64,000 nt of DNA. It comes from a virus. Below are positions 1-6,951 of this stretch, piece by piece (the first letter of the stretch is position 1; every line of letters begins with the position of its first letter). Both the position numbers and the translations under genes were made by a program. The stretch covers positions 52,398-116,397 of the IMG/VR virus record IMGVR_UViG_3300030328_002748; one strand, 5' to 3'. The notes under the pieces were generated by a model. It saw nothing but the letters and a program-made list of their open reading frames with translations, ran no database searches and was not told the origin of the DNA.

Positions 1-289
1 GGGCATTAATGTCAATGGATTAACTTCTTGTATCCTGATGAGAAATATGGATTATATTTCTATGGCTCAGACAATAGGTAGAGTCATTAGGATTGACCCT
101 CGTGACCGAGCCAGAATGTCCTCAGGCGAGTTAAAAGCGGGTGACATACCTTCTTATACTAAAGGCGTGGGATTACTCTGTGTTCCTATTCTAGGTAAGG
201 TTGGCATTTCTACTCATCGTAGGCTACAGACTGTAGTAGATACTATCTTTGAGAAGGGAGAACCAGCAATTTCAGTGGTCAGCCGATAA
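1..289 (+). CDS. SF2 helicase, C-terminal end (partial)
   Basis: The frame is open from the left edge (first full codon at base 2) to the stop at 287-289, so the 5' part lies outside the window. The segment QTIGRVIR is a good superfamily 2 helicase motif VI (Q-x-x-G-R-x-x-R), which contacts ATP and nucleic acid. Downstream, the STHRRLQTVVD stretch resembles the tail of phage SF2 helicases. In T4-like phages this position could be UvsW or a related recombination/repair helicase. The family call rests on motif VI only, so the exact helicase is not assigned. A terminator overlaps its stop. Confidence 0.7.
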   Translation, partial: GINVNGLTSCILMRNMDYISMAQTIGRVIRIDPRDRARMSSGELKAGDIPSYTKGVGLLCVPILGKVGISTHRRLQTVVDTIFEKGEPAISVVSR

Positions 290-303
290 ACTGGCCACTT
301 TTC
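274..303 (+). terminator. Intrinsic terminator overlapping helicase stop
   Basis: AGTGGTCAG (274-282) pairs with CTGGCCACT (291-299) with one G-U pair, followed by TTTT. The stop codon of the helicase lies in the loop. Confidence 0.7.
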
Positions 304-304
304 A

Positions 305-332
305 TTGAAATCCACTTCTGTGGTACTATAAT
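305..332 (+). promoter_or_regulatory. Sigma70-type promoter
   Basis: TTGAAA (305-310), a 16-base spacer, then TATAAT (327-332). The initially transcribed bases GGCCATGTAA closely match those after the promoters at 3407 and 3643. It lies just after a terminator and 30 bases before the start of the 167-residue gene. Confidence 0.75.
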
Positions 333-361
333 GGCCATGTAACCAAAAGGAAACACCCCTT

Positions 362-865
362 ATGACAACTTCTTATCAAACAAGGGAAATTCCTACAATC
401 GCAGTTTTCCCTGACGAAAAATTGACTCTCGATCAAAAGGTTGAGAAGTGGACATGGCAGTTATGCCGTGCTTTAGAACAGAATTATTTTGATTATCATA
501 AAAGAATGATAATGAACAATTCTGAGAGATTCTCAGCAAATGGAGAATTATCAGCCTATGCTAACAAACAGTTAGCAGAGATTGAGAATGGCACTGCTAA
601 ACTTATGAGATTCCGTATGGAATTTGGCAGAAAATACATTAAAATCATTCAACAAGATTACGATACATTTCAAGATCGTAATGAATATAGAGATGGCAGT
701 GTTCATGCTTTTGTTGACAAGAAAACTGGTGAGGTTTACAAACCAGCCTCTTGGAAGTCTCCAGCTAAGTACGTTAGATATGATATGAGAATCATTAGAG
801 AGCGTGAATTCATCCATAACCCTGCTAATTGCGGCTGGGCTGGTGGTTATCTTTACATGAGGTGA
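362..865 (+). CDS. Conserved phage protein, function unknown (167 aa)
   Basis: Soluble, charged protein with a C-terminal part containing VHAFVDKKTGEVYKPASW and a KYVRYDMR segment. That block is familiar from many small proteins of marine T4-like and other tailed phages whose function is not known. An aromatic and basic middle (FGRKYIKIIQQDY) precedes it. The start is the first ATG after the promoter at 327, with AAAGGAAA upstream. It is the first gene of a unit that continues through the genes at 871, 1121 and 1348. No catalytic motif is seen. Confidence 0.8.
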   Translation: MTTSYQTREIPTIAVFPDEKLTLDQKVEKWTWQLCRALEQNYFDYHKRMIMNNSERFSANGELSAYANKQLAEIENGTAKLMRFRMEFGRKYIKIIQQDYDTFQDRNEYRDGSVHAFVDKKTGEVYKPASWKSPAKYVRYDMRIIREREFIHNPANCGWAGGYLYMR

Positions 866-870
866 TTGAA

Positions 871-1119
871 ATGGCTATTGAACACAAAGAACTATTAACT
901 GAGGCCGTTTACGCCTACTTGGATGATAATGAAAGTCCTGTATCCTTTTATGAGGATCTCAGGGCTATTCTAGAGAGTCGTATTGATTATCACAATCGCC
1001 AAAAAAGTCAGGTGAGTGATATACTAAAGATGGTTAATGGACATCGGCCATTAACAATGGAAACTGATTTGCCAGAGGATGTAATGGAGTATAGAAGTAT
1101 AATACCAGCGAGGTATTGA
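871..1119 (+). CDS. Small hypothetical protein (82 aa)
   Basis: Unrecognised, predicted mostly helical and acidic. I place the start at ATG 871 rather than at the in-frame upstream ATG (829), because GAGGTGA lies just before 871 and the longer version would overlap the previous gene by 37 bases. The five-base gap to the previous stop and one-base gap to the next start suggest translational coupling within one transcript. Confidence 0.65.
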   Translation: MAIEHKELLTEAVYAYLDDNESPVSFYEDLRAILESRIDYHNRQKSQVSDILKMVNGHRPLTMETDLPEDVMEYRSIIPARY

Positions 1120-1120
1120 A

Positions 1121-1348
1121 ATGAAACTAACAAAAAAACAACGCCATCAGGTTAAATCTAGATGGTACTACATCTTCTGGGGAGCTGCAACTATTTCAGT
1201 ATTTGCTGGACAAATGTATGTTGGCTCTGGTTATCGTAGGATGGCTGAATCTTTCGATAAAATACTAAATGGTATTATTGTTAATGTGATTGAAGACGAT
1301 TTTCGTAGAGATTTTCGTAGAGATCACACAGGCACTTATTATCATTAA
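1121..1348 (+). CDS. Small membrane protein (75 aa)
   Basis: A basic N-terminus (KKQRHQVKSR) is followed by one hydrophobic segment at about residues 16-33 (YYIFWGAATISVFAGQMYVG), consistent with a single membrane span with the basic end in the cytoplasm. The tail contains a duplicated DFRRDFRRD motif. Function unknown. It sits one base after the previous gene and its stop overlaps the next ATG. Confidence 0.65.
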   Translation: MKLTKKQRHQVKSRWYYIFWGAATISVFAGQMYVGSGYRRMAESFDKILNGIIVNVIEDDFRRDFRRDHTGTYYH

Positions 1349-1587
1349 TGGATAAAAAAGAACTAAAATCTATAGCACGATTCTATAAGGATTGTGAACA
1401 CGGTTTTGCTACTAATGATGGGTACTATGGTGTGCCTGTCATGGGCAGTAAAACAAAACTGGCCATTGTCCACGATGGCATAATACTACATTATGCTAGA
1501 AATGAACAGTCGGCCCGTAATTTTATTACCAAACACAAGGCCAGTCTACGAACTGGCCAAAAGAGGGTTGCAAGGGGTCAGAAATAG
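1348..1587 (+). CDS. Small conserved phage protein (79 aa)
   Basis: Begins in a TAATG overlap with the previous stop. The middle (LAIVHDGIILHYARNEQSARNF) resembles a short motif seen in small cyanophage proteins of unknown role. The C-terminus is basic. A 7-base inverted repeat, GGCCAGT (1539-1545) with ACTGGCC (1552-1558), lies within its end and a promoter overlaps its last codons. Confidence 0.65.
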   Translation: MDKKELKSIARFYKDCEHGFATNDGYYGVPVMGSKTKLAIVHDGIILHYARNEQSARNFITKHKASLRTGQKRVARGQK

Positions 1588-1595
1588 ACTATACT
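1568..1595 (+). promoter_or_regulatory. Sigma70-type promoter
   Basis: TTGCAA (1568-1573), 16-base spacer, TATACT (1590-1595), with downstream bases GGCCACATAG resembling those of the promoters at 327, 3407 and 3643. It would drive the 35-residue gene at 1663. Confidence 0.55.
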
Positions 1596-1662
1596 GGCCA
1601 CATAGAGGAAAGGGTTCGCCTCCACCAAAGTTACCCGCCTCCGTACTTCGTTTTTTTTAAAA

Positions 1663-1770
1663 ATGTCTGAAGCAATCGTTTCAACTCCTGACTATGTAAA
1701 CTGGCTATTTGAAGATTGCCTAACAGGCAGTGAGATTCTAGCTAGACTTGAGGAGATTGCTGGAGAGTAA
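1663..1770 (+). CDS. Very small protein (35 aa)
   Basis: Short acidic peptide, helical in character (LFEDCLTGSEILARLEEIAGE). It follows a promoter and a pyrimidine-rich leader, and ends just before the inverted repeat at 1779. There is no strong ribosome binding site. Unknown function; it is called on position and clean boundaries, so confidence is modest. Confidence 0.45.
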   Translation: MSEAIVSTPDYVNWLFEDCLTGSEILARLEEIAGE

Positions 1771-1778
1771 CAAAAACC

Positions 1779-1832
1779 GCCCCTCTATACCTTATGCTAA
1801 CTAGGGCGAGGTTAATGCGAAAATAGAGGGGC
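1779..1832 (+). repeat. 10-bp perfect inverted repeat, structured leader or terminator-like
   Basis: GCCCCTCTAT (1779-1788) is the exact reverse complement of ATAGAGGGGC (1823-1832). The 34-base loop can form an inner TAAC/GTTA stem. There is no T-tract right after it, so it is not a standard intrinsic terminator. It lies 30 bases upstream of the 142-residue gene and could be a folded leader RNA. Confidence 0.55.
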
Positions 1833-1861
1833 TCTCTATTCACACTAATTTCTTTTTTCAA

Positions 1862-2290
1862 ATGGCTACACGTTCTCGAATCGGGTTAAGATTAGCAGAT
1901 GATTCTATTCTATCTGTTTATCATCATTGGGATGGTTATCCTGAGTGGTTAGGTGTTACTTTAAAATCAAAGTTTAACACTAGAGACAAAGTAGCTGAGT
2001 TAATCGATGGTGGCAATATGTCATCATGTGATTCAGATAATGTCTATGATTATGAAAAGAAAGAGTTTGTAAAACGTGCTCCACAAGTTGAGTATTATGG
2101 TGGAGCTGATGAAGCACCACGTTTAGATGTAAATGAGTACAATTATTTCAAAAATAATGAGGAATATGCCTACATTTTTGAAAATGATGATTGGACTTGT
2201 TATAAAATAGATGGTGGTTATAGTGATGTTGGCTTACAAATTAGAAAAGTTAATATTCCTGAGCCAGAACTTGAATCAGTAGCAGCGTAA
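1862..2290 (+). CDS. Conserved phage/bacterial protein, MATRSRIG family (142 aa)
   Basis: The N-terminus MATRSRIGLRLADDSIL followed by YHHWDGYPEWLGVTL and a later ELIDGGNMSS segment marks a small family common in phages and some bacteria, without known function. The protein is soluble and rich in Tyr, Asp and Glu. It follows the inverted repeat at 1779 and its stop overlaps the start of the epimerase by one base, so the two are probably co-translated. Confidence 0.75.
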   Translation: MATRSRIGLRLADDSILSVYHHWDGYPEWLGVTLKSKFNTRDKVAELIDGGNMSSCDSDNVYDYEKKEFVKRAPQVEYYGGADEAPRLDVNEYNYFKNNEEYAYIFENDDWTCYKIDGGYSDVGLQIRKVNIPEPELESVAA

Positions 2291-3009
2291 TGATCGAACA
2301 GAGAGTTTTAATAACTGGACATAAGGGTTTTATAGGTCGGCATGTATATGCCGACTTTAAAGATTCTCATGGTGACGCCAATGTTATGGGTATTGATTTA
2401 CCTGATAACATTGGCGATTTTACTATGGGTAATTATGATCTTGTTATACATTTGGCAGCCTTTGCCGATATTAGAGAGAGTTTAGATAACCCAAGAAAAT
2501 ACTACGAAAATAATGTACTTAAGGCCAAACCATTATTTGACTGGTGTGCTAAGACTGATACAAGATTAGTATATGCCTCATCTAGTGCAGTTTTATGTAA
2601 GTATTGGGAGAATCCTTATGCTATGAGTAAATGGATTAATGAACAAATGGCTCCGCCTAATAGTGTAGGATTGAGGCTAACTACGGTTTATAGTGAAATG
2701 AATAGTCGCCCAGATATGTTATACCGTAGACTGGAGAATAAGACAGCCACATATCTAACAAATCATAAAAGAGATTGGATACATGTAGAGGATGTATGTA
2801 GAGCAATACGTTACCTTGCTGATAGTAATATAAGGGGGCCTATATCGGTTGGCACAGGCGAAAGTGTTAAGGTAATAGATTTAGCGCATAAGATGGGTAT
2901 GGCGCACTTGCCGCTGAAGGAACATACGCCTGGCGAGGCACAAGACAATAAGGCAGATATATCATTACTACTCACAACTGGCTGGTATCCTACTCATTCA
3001 GTATTATGA
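2290..3009 (+). CDS. NAD-dependent epimerase/dehydratase (239 aa)
   Basis: Short-chain dehydrogenase/reductase-type nucleotide-sugar enzyme. A Rossmann glycine motif GHKGFIG (G10, G13, G16) binds NAD(P), LVIHLAA follows the second strand unit, and the catalytic YxxxK is Y110-AMS-K114, with a serine run at 97-99. The family interconverts nucleotide sugars for surface polysaccharide. At 239 residues it is shorter than typical cellular members (about 300 or more), with a reduced C-terminal substrate domain, so the substrate is unclear. Cyanophages often carry such genes, perhaps to alter host surface sugars or glycosylate virions. Starts in a TAATG overlap. Confidence 0.85.
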   Translation: MIEQRVLITGHKGFIGRHVYADFKDSHGDANVMGIDLPDNIGDFTMGNYDLVIHLAAFADIRESLDNPRKYYENNVLKAKPLFDWCAKTDTRLVYASSSAVLCKYWENPYAMSKWINEQMAPPNSVGLRLTTVYSEMNSRPDMLYRRLENKTATYLTNHKRDWIHVEDVCRAIRYLADSNIRGPISVGTGESVKVIDLAHKMGMAHLPLKEHTPGEAQDNKADISLLLTTGWYPTHSVL

Positions 3010-3383
3010 CAATACTTAAAGAAGGCACTTATGTTATTGGCGATCCTAAGAACTTGTTAAAGGAAGGCGTGGAACCAGATTTAGCCTTAAAGGTTGAAAA
3101 TGGACGTTACTTAGATCAATATAAGAGCTCTTATGTCATAGAGAGTGGAATAATGGCCATTGTGAGTAAGAAAATGGTAAAACATCCGCACTTGTTTACT
3201 AATGTAATTAATCTCAATAGTGGATGTTGCAATAAGGGAGTACAGGGCGATAATTGGGTACTAGGATGGACTAGACAGTTTACGGTTTTAGTGTCATATA
3301 CTGACTTTGAAGTTAGCCAAGATAACATAATAGAGATCGGGCCACTCAGGATCAAGGCCAGAGAAAATAGTGTCACAAGGTAG
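3006..3383 (+). CDS. Conserved phage protein with YxIGDP motif (125 aa)
   Basis: Begins GTYVIGDPKNLL and continues with IESGIMAIVSKK and IIEIGPLRIKA, the pattern of a beta-rich phage family that often carries a GDP motif near the start and has no known function. Overlaps the epimerase stop by four bases (ATGA). It ends just after a TGTCACA element that belongs to the next promoter. Confidence 0.65.
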   Translation: MTILKEGTYVIGDPKNLLKEGVEPDLALKVENGRYLDQYKSSYVIESGIMAIVSKKMVKHPHLFTNVINLNSGCCNKGVQGDNWVLGWTRQFTVLVSYTDFEVSQDNIIEIGPLRIKARENSVTR

Positions 3384-3412
3384 GATGATTTTTACCTGAG
3401 AGGCTCTATAAT
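3371..3412 (+). promoter_or_regulatory. Promoter with upstream TGTCACA element
   Basis: TATAAT at 3407-3412 followed by GGCTATGTAAAC; TGTCACAAGG begins at 3371, 36 bases upstream of the -10. The -35 hexamer is weak. The downstream sequence is almost identical to that of the promoter at 3643. Confidence 0.6.
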
Positions 3413-3438
3413 GGCTATGTAAACAACACAGCAGTCTT

Positions 3439-3600
3439 ATGAGGTATTCAGTTCATTGCCCATCTGCACCATTTGAGAATTCCTCATTTGTTGACCTAGA
3501 TGATTGCTGGGGTCTATGCCTTGACCTATCCGAGGAATATGGATATGCCGAGGTCAGACATGGTAATTCTGTACTAGGTTCTTATACAGATGGACGGTAA
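3439..3600 (+). CDS. Small hypothetical protein (53 aa)
   Basis: A complete small frame between the promoter at 3407 and the terminator at 3617, with start ATG at 3439 and stop at 3598-3600. It contains three cysteines (C7, C23, C27) and an acidic centre (FVDLDDCWGLCLDLSEEYG). It forms a one-gene cassette. Not recognised. Confidence 0.55.
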   Translation: MRYSVHCPSAPFENSSFVDLDDCWGLCLDLSEEYGYAEVRHGNSVLGSYTDGR

Positions 3601-3606
3601 AGAAAC

Positions 3607-3648
3607 TGTCACTAGATGCCCCTAATAGGGGCATTTTTGCCCTATAAT
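3607..3648 (+). promoter_or_regulatory. Promoter with upstream TGTCACT element
   Basis: TATAAT at 3643-3648, then GGCTATGTAAAC; TGTCACT begins at 3607, again 36 bases upstream. The terminator lies between the two. This is the only clear promoter before the long overlapping gene chain at 3679-6939. Confidence 0.6.
3617..3638 (+). terminator. Intrinsic terminator
   Basis: TGCCCC (3617-3622), loop TAATA, GGGGCA (3628-3633), then TTTTT. It ends the 53-residue cassette and is followed within five bases by the next -10 box. Confidence 0.75.
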
Positions 3649-3678
3649 GGCTATGTAAACACCAAAGGAGTTTATTCC

Positions 3679-3945
3679 ATGCAACTTAAATCAGGTGGAA
3701 AGGGCTCCATGAAAATCGATTTCTATCCAACAAAGTATTGGAGTGGAGAGCCTTCTGATAAATTCCTTAAGGTTTTGACCTTAGAGGGATTTGGAACACA
3801 ATCCAAGCGGGTTGTGGATATTGTTGAAATGAATCAGATTGTCAAAGACCGTCTTGATTTTGGTTATGAGGTTACAGGCTTCAATACCAGTCCTCAATTC
3901 ATACAAAGAAACCGTATGACTAAGGAGGGCTACAATGGAAAGTAA
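3679..3945 (+). CDS. Small hypothetical protein (88 aa)
   Basis: The start is set at ATG 3679, with AAAGGAG eight bases upstream. An in-frame earlier ATG at 3616 would begin inside the terminator and upstream of the promoter. Mixed alpha/beta, basic, with no recognised motif. It is the first gene of a chain of small coupled genes; the next start (3935) overlaps its end by 11 bases. Confidence 0.65.
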   Translation: MQLKSGGKGSMKIDFYPTKYWSGEPSDKFLKVLTLEGFGTQSKRVVDIVEMNQIVKDRLDFGYEVTGFNTSPQFIQRNRMTKEGYNGK

Positions 3946-4075
3946 TGAATTACAACTTGCTTTAGATTGTGTGGCATTTACATTAGATAATGCCCCAGAT
4001 TTAGAGCAAGAAGATATTCTTGAGTTAAGAAGTTTGAATTCAAGATTATTCAGAGAATGGGAGCGTAGTTTATAA
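3935..4075 (+). CDS. Very small acidic protein (46 aa)
   Basis: A 46-residue frame overlapping the previous gene by 11 bases and the next by one (TAATG), with AAGGAGGG before the start. Helical and acidic in its middle (DNAPDLEQEDILELRSL). The strong ribosome site and coupled spacing support it. Function unknown. Confidence 0.6.
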   Translation: MESNELQLALDCVAFTLDNAPDLEQEDILELRSLNSRLFREWERSL

Positions 4076-4287
4076 TGGCATTACAAGAAATCACATTCAC
4101 AGCCCGTATAATGGTTGATGAAAATGATGACATAAATGGTGAACATTTATGTGAAGAAATTCAGGCCTATTTGAATAGTGCTTATTACTATGATGAGCCT
4201 GATGATGTTGAAAGAGCAGAAGTTACTGGATGGAATATATGTAATCCTTTTAAATTTAATTCATTTATCTCTAAAGAGGTCTACTAA
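4075..4287 (+). CDS. Small acidic protein (70 aa)
   Basis: Begins with a beta-like stretch (LQEITFTARIMVDENDDI) then a helix with HLCEEIQAYLNSAYY. Overlaps both neighbours by one base. A similar opening is seen in other small marine phage proteins, but no function is known. Part of the coupled chain. Confidence 0.6.
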   Translation: MALQEITFTARIMVDENDDINGEHLCEEIQAYLNSAYYYDEPDDVERAEVTGWNICNPFKFNSFISKEVY

Positions 4288-4604
4288 TGCCAAAACTCAA
4301 TCCAGCTCAATTTGATTCTATTGCCGAACAATTCACAGAAATGATTGTTGACGGTATGGATTATAAAACAATGGAACAATATGTTTATGATAATTTAATA
4401 GATTATTATTATAATCTATCTGAACCAGAGCTTCAAGAAATGGTTGATAACCATGATGAGGAATTATGGGAAGAGTTAGTTGATAATGTAAAGGATGTAA
4501 AAACAAATAATGTTGCTGATAATGTAGCCAAATGTATTGTTGATACTAATGGTGCTTATGCTGAATGTATCGATCAACTTGTTAATACAATGGAGAAGGG
4601 CTAA
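4287..4604 (+). CDS. Small acidic protein (105 aa)
   Basis: Strongly acidic and predicted helical, with many Asp, Glu, Asn and Tyr residues (NLIDYYYNLSEPELQEM, DNHDEELWEELVDNV). Acidic helical phage proteins can be DNA mimics or inhibitors, but nothing in the sequence shows this here. One-base overlaps on both sides place it in the same translationally coupled chain. Confidence 0.6.
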   Translation: MPKLNPAQFDSIAEQFTEMIVDGMDYKTMEQYVYDNLIDYYYNLSEPELQEMVDNHDEELWEELVDNVKDVKTNNVADNVAKCIVDTNGAYAECIDQLVNTMEKG

Positions 4605-4786
4605 TGACAGTATCAGAACTAATAGAAACTCTATCAAACTATGATGGGGATGATAGTATTACTTTTTACTATCTTAAGAATGATAATCTCACTAACTGTC
4701 AATTAGAGAGTACCTGTTGGTATCCTGATATGGGAATTGAATTTACTATTCAAGATACAAGTGAAGTCATGGAGGAAGTGTTATGA
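4604..4786 (+). CDS. Small acidic protein (60 aa)
   Basis: N-terminal TVSELIETLSNYDGDDSITFYY resembles a helix-then-strand fold found in small phage proteins (V-x-E-L-I-x-x-L-x-x-Y/F-x-x-D). Function unknown. Overlaps the next gene by four bases (ATGA). Confidence 0.6.
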   Translation: MTVSELIETLSNYDGDDSITFYYLKNDNLTNCQLESTCWYPDMGIEFTIQDTSEVMEEVL

Positions 4787-4968
4787 GCCAATTACAACAA
4801 AGAAAAGATTTAATTACTGATCTCATGTATGCTATTAAACAAGAAGATGATAAGTTTTTGGAATCAATTATAGATGACTTTGTTTATCATTTAAGTGATA
4901 AAGAAGTAGCTGAATATGAGGTATTAGTTGGTACTGTATTTGGCGAGGTTGATCCATATGAAAGTTAA
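4783..4968 (+). CDS. Small acidic protein (61 aa)
   Basis: Acidic and helical (ITDLMYAIKQEDDKFLESIIDDFVYHLSDKEVAEYEVL). Starts in a four-base overlap with the previous stop and overlaps the next start by 11 bases. GAGGAAG precedes the start. Not recognised. Confidence 0.6.
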   Translation: MSQLQQRKDLITDLMYAIKQEDDKFLESIIDDFVYHLSDKEVAEYEVLVGTVFGEVDPYES

Positions 4969-5110
4969 ATTGATATTAACACTTCTCATTGCCTGGCTTA
5001 CATTTTTAGTATATAATGCAACTAAAGTCGGCAACAAAGCAATCGAACTTAAACAAGATCGATATGCTGAATTATGTAAAATTGACCCATCCATTTGCTC
5101 TAACAACTAA
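4958..5110 (+). CDS. Small membrane or exported protein (50 aa)
   Basis: Start placed at ATG 4958 (GGCGAGG upstream). The N-terminus is a single hydrophobic segment (residues 4-20, KLILTLLIAWLTFLVY) followed by a soluble tail with two cysteines (C40, C47). It could be a signal anchor with an exposed tail. Unknown role. Confidence 0.6.
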   Translation: MKVKLILTLLIAWLTFLVYNATKVGNKAIELKQDRYAELCKIDPSICSNN

Positions 5111-5286
5111 TGCACGATTCTACTCTTGATCTATTCTGTAATCACGAACAAAGTGAGCCTAATGTTGATCCTTATACAAAGGCACAGATTGATGCTTCAA
5201 TCGAACAATTTTGGAAAGAATGTGAAGCTGAGGCCGCTGAATTAGAAATAACAGTTGATTATTATGTGTCGGAGTTTATGATATGA
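5110..5286 (+). CDS. Small acidic protein (58 aa)
   Basis: Complete frame beginning in a TAATG overlap with the previous gene and ending at the TGA at 5284-5286. Acidic, with the segment PYTKAQIDASIEQFWKECEAEAAELE forming a likely long helix. No known family. Its start coupling to the gene before supports it. Confidence 0.55.
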   Translation: MHDSTLDLFCNHEQSEPNVDPYTKAQIDASIEQFWKECEAEAAELEITVDYYVSEFMI

Positions 5287-5335
5287 TGACTACATACAAC
5301 AGTCACATTTATCAAGAAATTGTGGAGTATTTTAA

Positions 5336-5524
5336 ATGGCATCAGAAACACTCATACGGCTCAGATCAGCACTTGATAGAATCATCGAAGTTGAGGAACT
5401 CGTCTTTGAGAATAGACAACAATCGATGCTTCATAGACACTTAAGTCATGTAAAAACTGAATTACGCCGACAAATAAGAATAGAATCTGAGGAGGAATTG
5501 GCACCATTGCTTGATGCTTTATGA
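5336..5524 (+). CDS. Small helical protein (62 aa)
   Basis: Charged, probably coiled-coil protein (LIRLRSALDRIIEVEELVFENRQQ, then RRQIRIESEEELAPLLDAL). GGAG lies about 12 bases before the start. A second frame (5283-5444) overlaps it and is less convincing. The next gene starts in a four-base overlap with its stop. Confidence 0.55.
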   Translation: MASETLIRLRSALDRIIEVEELVFENRQQSMLHRHLSHVKTELRRQIRIESEEELAPLLDAL

Positions 5525-5778
5525 AGGCCAAAGATTTTAAACAAGGCCTAATCATCAGTTATAAAAGTGATATTGATGTATGGGAAGGTTATGTTAATTT
5601 TATTAGTAAACAATACATAACTATTTGTTTACATGAATGGGACACTCCTCACACAATGCACGGCTATTCACAATGTAACTTGTTAGTCTATCCTGATTAT
5701 TATCAACATTGCAGTTCAAATGAAACATACCACGATAGGACTATTTCCACAGCCTTTAACAAAGATCGAATTGAATAA
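5521..5778 (+). CDS. Small hypothetical protein (85 aa)
   Basis: Begins MKAKDFKQGLIISYKSDIDVWEGYVNFISKQYITIC, a beta-rich opening that looks like a small SH3-like or OB-like barrel, though no family is recognised. Its last 59 bases overlap the start of the dioxygenase-like gene in another frame, a larger overlap than elsewhere in the chain. Either its C-terminus is tolerant or its true product is shorter. Confidence 0.5.
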   Translation: MKAKDFKQGLIISYKSDIDVWEGYVNFISKQYITICLHEWDTPHTMHGYSQCNLLVYPDYYQHCSSNETYHDRTISTAFNKDRIE

Positions 5779-6367
5779 AGATCTTTGTACTTTGGCTGCG
5801 GAGATATTTGATAAGAAGGTAAGGGAAGAAGTAGAAGCATTAAAGGAGGATGATGGCGAACAATTAAAACATTTTCACAATCACGAAAATGTATTTGATT
5901 TATATTCAGAATTACAGCCACTCCATGACACTTTATTGGAGATGGCTGATTTTGTTTATTGTGATGTAATGAACTATGAATATGGTATGCGATTCACTCA
6001 AGCTTGGTATAATGAATGTCAAGTAGGAGGACGGCAGAAAGCTCATTCACATTGTAATTGCACAATATCAGGAACATTATATTTGAGAACTGATGAAAAT
6101 AGTATTCTTAATTTCTTTAATGATGGAAATAATAATGAAAAGAGTCCAGCCATCTTTGATGAACCAAGTAAGAAGAATAACAAGTTTGGATATATGTTCC
6201 ATGCAAATAGTGTTACAGCTCCAGTAAATACAGGAGATGCTTTATTTTGGCCGTCATATATTAATCATGGTTATCCTGATAATAAAACACCAAATAGATT
6301 ATCGTTAAGTTTTAATTTAATGCCAACAGCTTTAAATTCATTATATGGAAACATAGGAGTACAATGA
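5720..6367 (+). CDS. 2-oxoglutarate/Fe(II)-dependent oxygenase-like protein (215 aa)
   Basis: The C-terminal half fits the phage 2OG-Fe(II) oxygenase family (PF13759-like): a KAHSHCNCTISGTLYL segment with H109-x-H111, then GDALFWPSYINHGY with D173 and H183, and R193 in NRLSLSFN as a likely 2-oxoglutarate ligand. These enzymes hydroxylate or otherwise oxidise proteins, nucleic acids or small molecules using oxygen. The target here is unknown. Start at ATG 5720 keeps the usual N-terminus but overlaps the previous frame by 59 bases. Overlaps the next dioxygenase-like gene by four bases. Cyanophage genomes often carry several members. Confidence 0.8.
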   Translation: MKHTTIGLFPQPLTKIELNKDLCTLAAEIFDKKVREEVEALKEDDGEQLKHFHNHENVFDLYSELQPLHDTLLEMADFVYCDVMNYEYGMRFTQAWYNECQVGGRQKAHSHCNCTISGTLYLRTDENSILNFFNDGNNNEKSPAIFDEPSKKNNKFGYMFHANSVTAPVNTGDALFWPSYINHGYPDNKTPNRLSLSFNLMPTALNSLYGNIGVQ

Positions 6368-6939
6368 CAATGACAATACCTACATTTATTGGCCAATATG
6401 ATGATGTACTATCACAAGAAGATTGTGATATATTAATTGATGAATTTGAAAAACATCCTAATAAGATAGAAGGATATGTATGGACTGAAGAAGGCACAAG
6501 TTATCATCCTGAGAGAAAGAAAGCCAGAGAATTACATAGACAATCATTAACTGAGGATAATATAATTAATAAGATTGTATTAAAAGGTTTAAATCCATGT
6601 ATGAAATTATATGATGAAGAATTTGAACAATTACAATACAATGGTAATTGGGGAATAGATCGATGGTTTAATTTTCAAAAGTATGAGGATGAAACTGATG
6701 GATTTAAAATATGGCATTGTGAACATGGTATGGGCAATTCCTCATATAGAATATTAGCATGGATGATCTATTTGAATGATGCAATATCAGGAACAGAATT
6801 TCAGATGTATCCAACAGTAGAAGCCAAACGAGGAAGATGTTTAATATGGCCGTCACAATTCACTCATACTCATCGATCAGAAATACCTAATCAAGGACTA
6901 AAGTATTTGGTAACAGGCTGGGTAAGTTTAATGCCGTAA
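6364..6939 (+). CDS. 2OG-Fe(II) oxygenase, prolyl hydroxylase-like (191 aa)
   Basis: Opens with FIGQYDDVLSQEDCDILIDEFEK, the helix typical of prolyl 4-hydroxylase-like dioxygenases. Likely iron ligands are H118 and E120 in WHCEHG and a histidine in FTHTHR (H168 or H170); GTEF at 143-146 and RGRCLIWPS fit the jelly-roll core. H-x-E in place of H-x-D is a known variation. The substrate is unknown. It ends the coupled chain that began at 3679 and meets a minus-strand dioxygenase-like gene tail to tail. Confidence 0.8.
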   Translation: MTMTIPTFIGQYDDVLSQEDCDILIDEFEKHPNKIEGYVWTEEGTSYHPERKKARELHRQSLTEDNIINKIVLKGLNPCMKLYDEEFEQLQYNGNWGIDRWFNFQKYEDETDGFKIWHCEHGMGNSSYRILAWMIYLNDAISGTEFQMYPTVEAKRGRCLIWPSQFTHTHRSEIPNQGLKYLVTGWVSLMP

Positions 6940-6950
6940 TGCCTGACGGC
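6933..6950. terminator. Possible bidirectional terminator hairpin
   Basis: GCCGT (6933-6937) and ACGGC (6946-6950) form a five-base stem between two convergent genes, followed by CTTAATTAAT. The stem is short and the T-tract poor, so this is tentative. Confidence 0.3.
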
Positions 6951-6951
6951 C

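Noticed and set aside
5283-5444. 53-residue frame starting at ATG 5283 and coupled to the previous stop
   Set aside because: Most of it overlaps the better supported gene at 5336, which has GGAG upstream and couples to the next gene. It remains a weak possibility.
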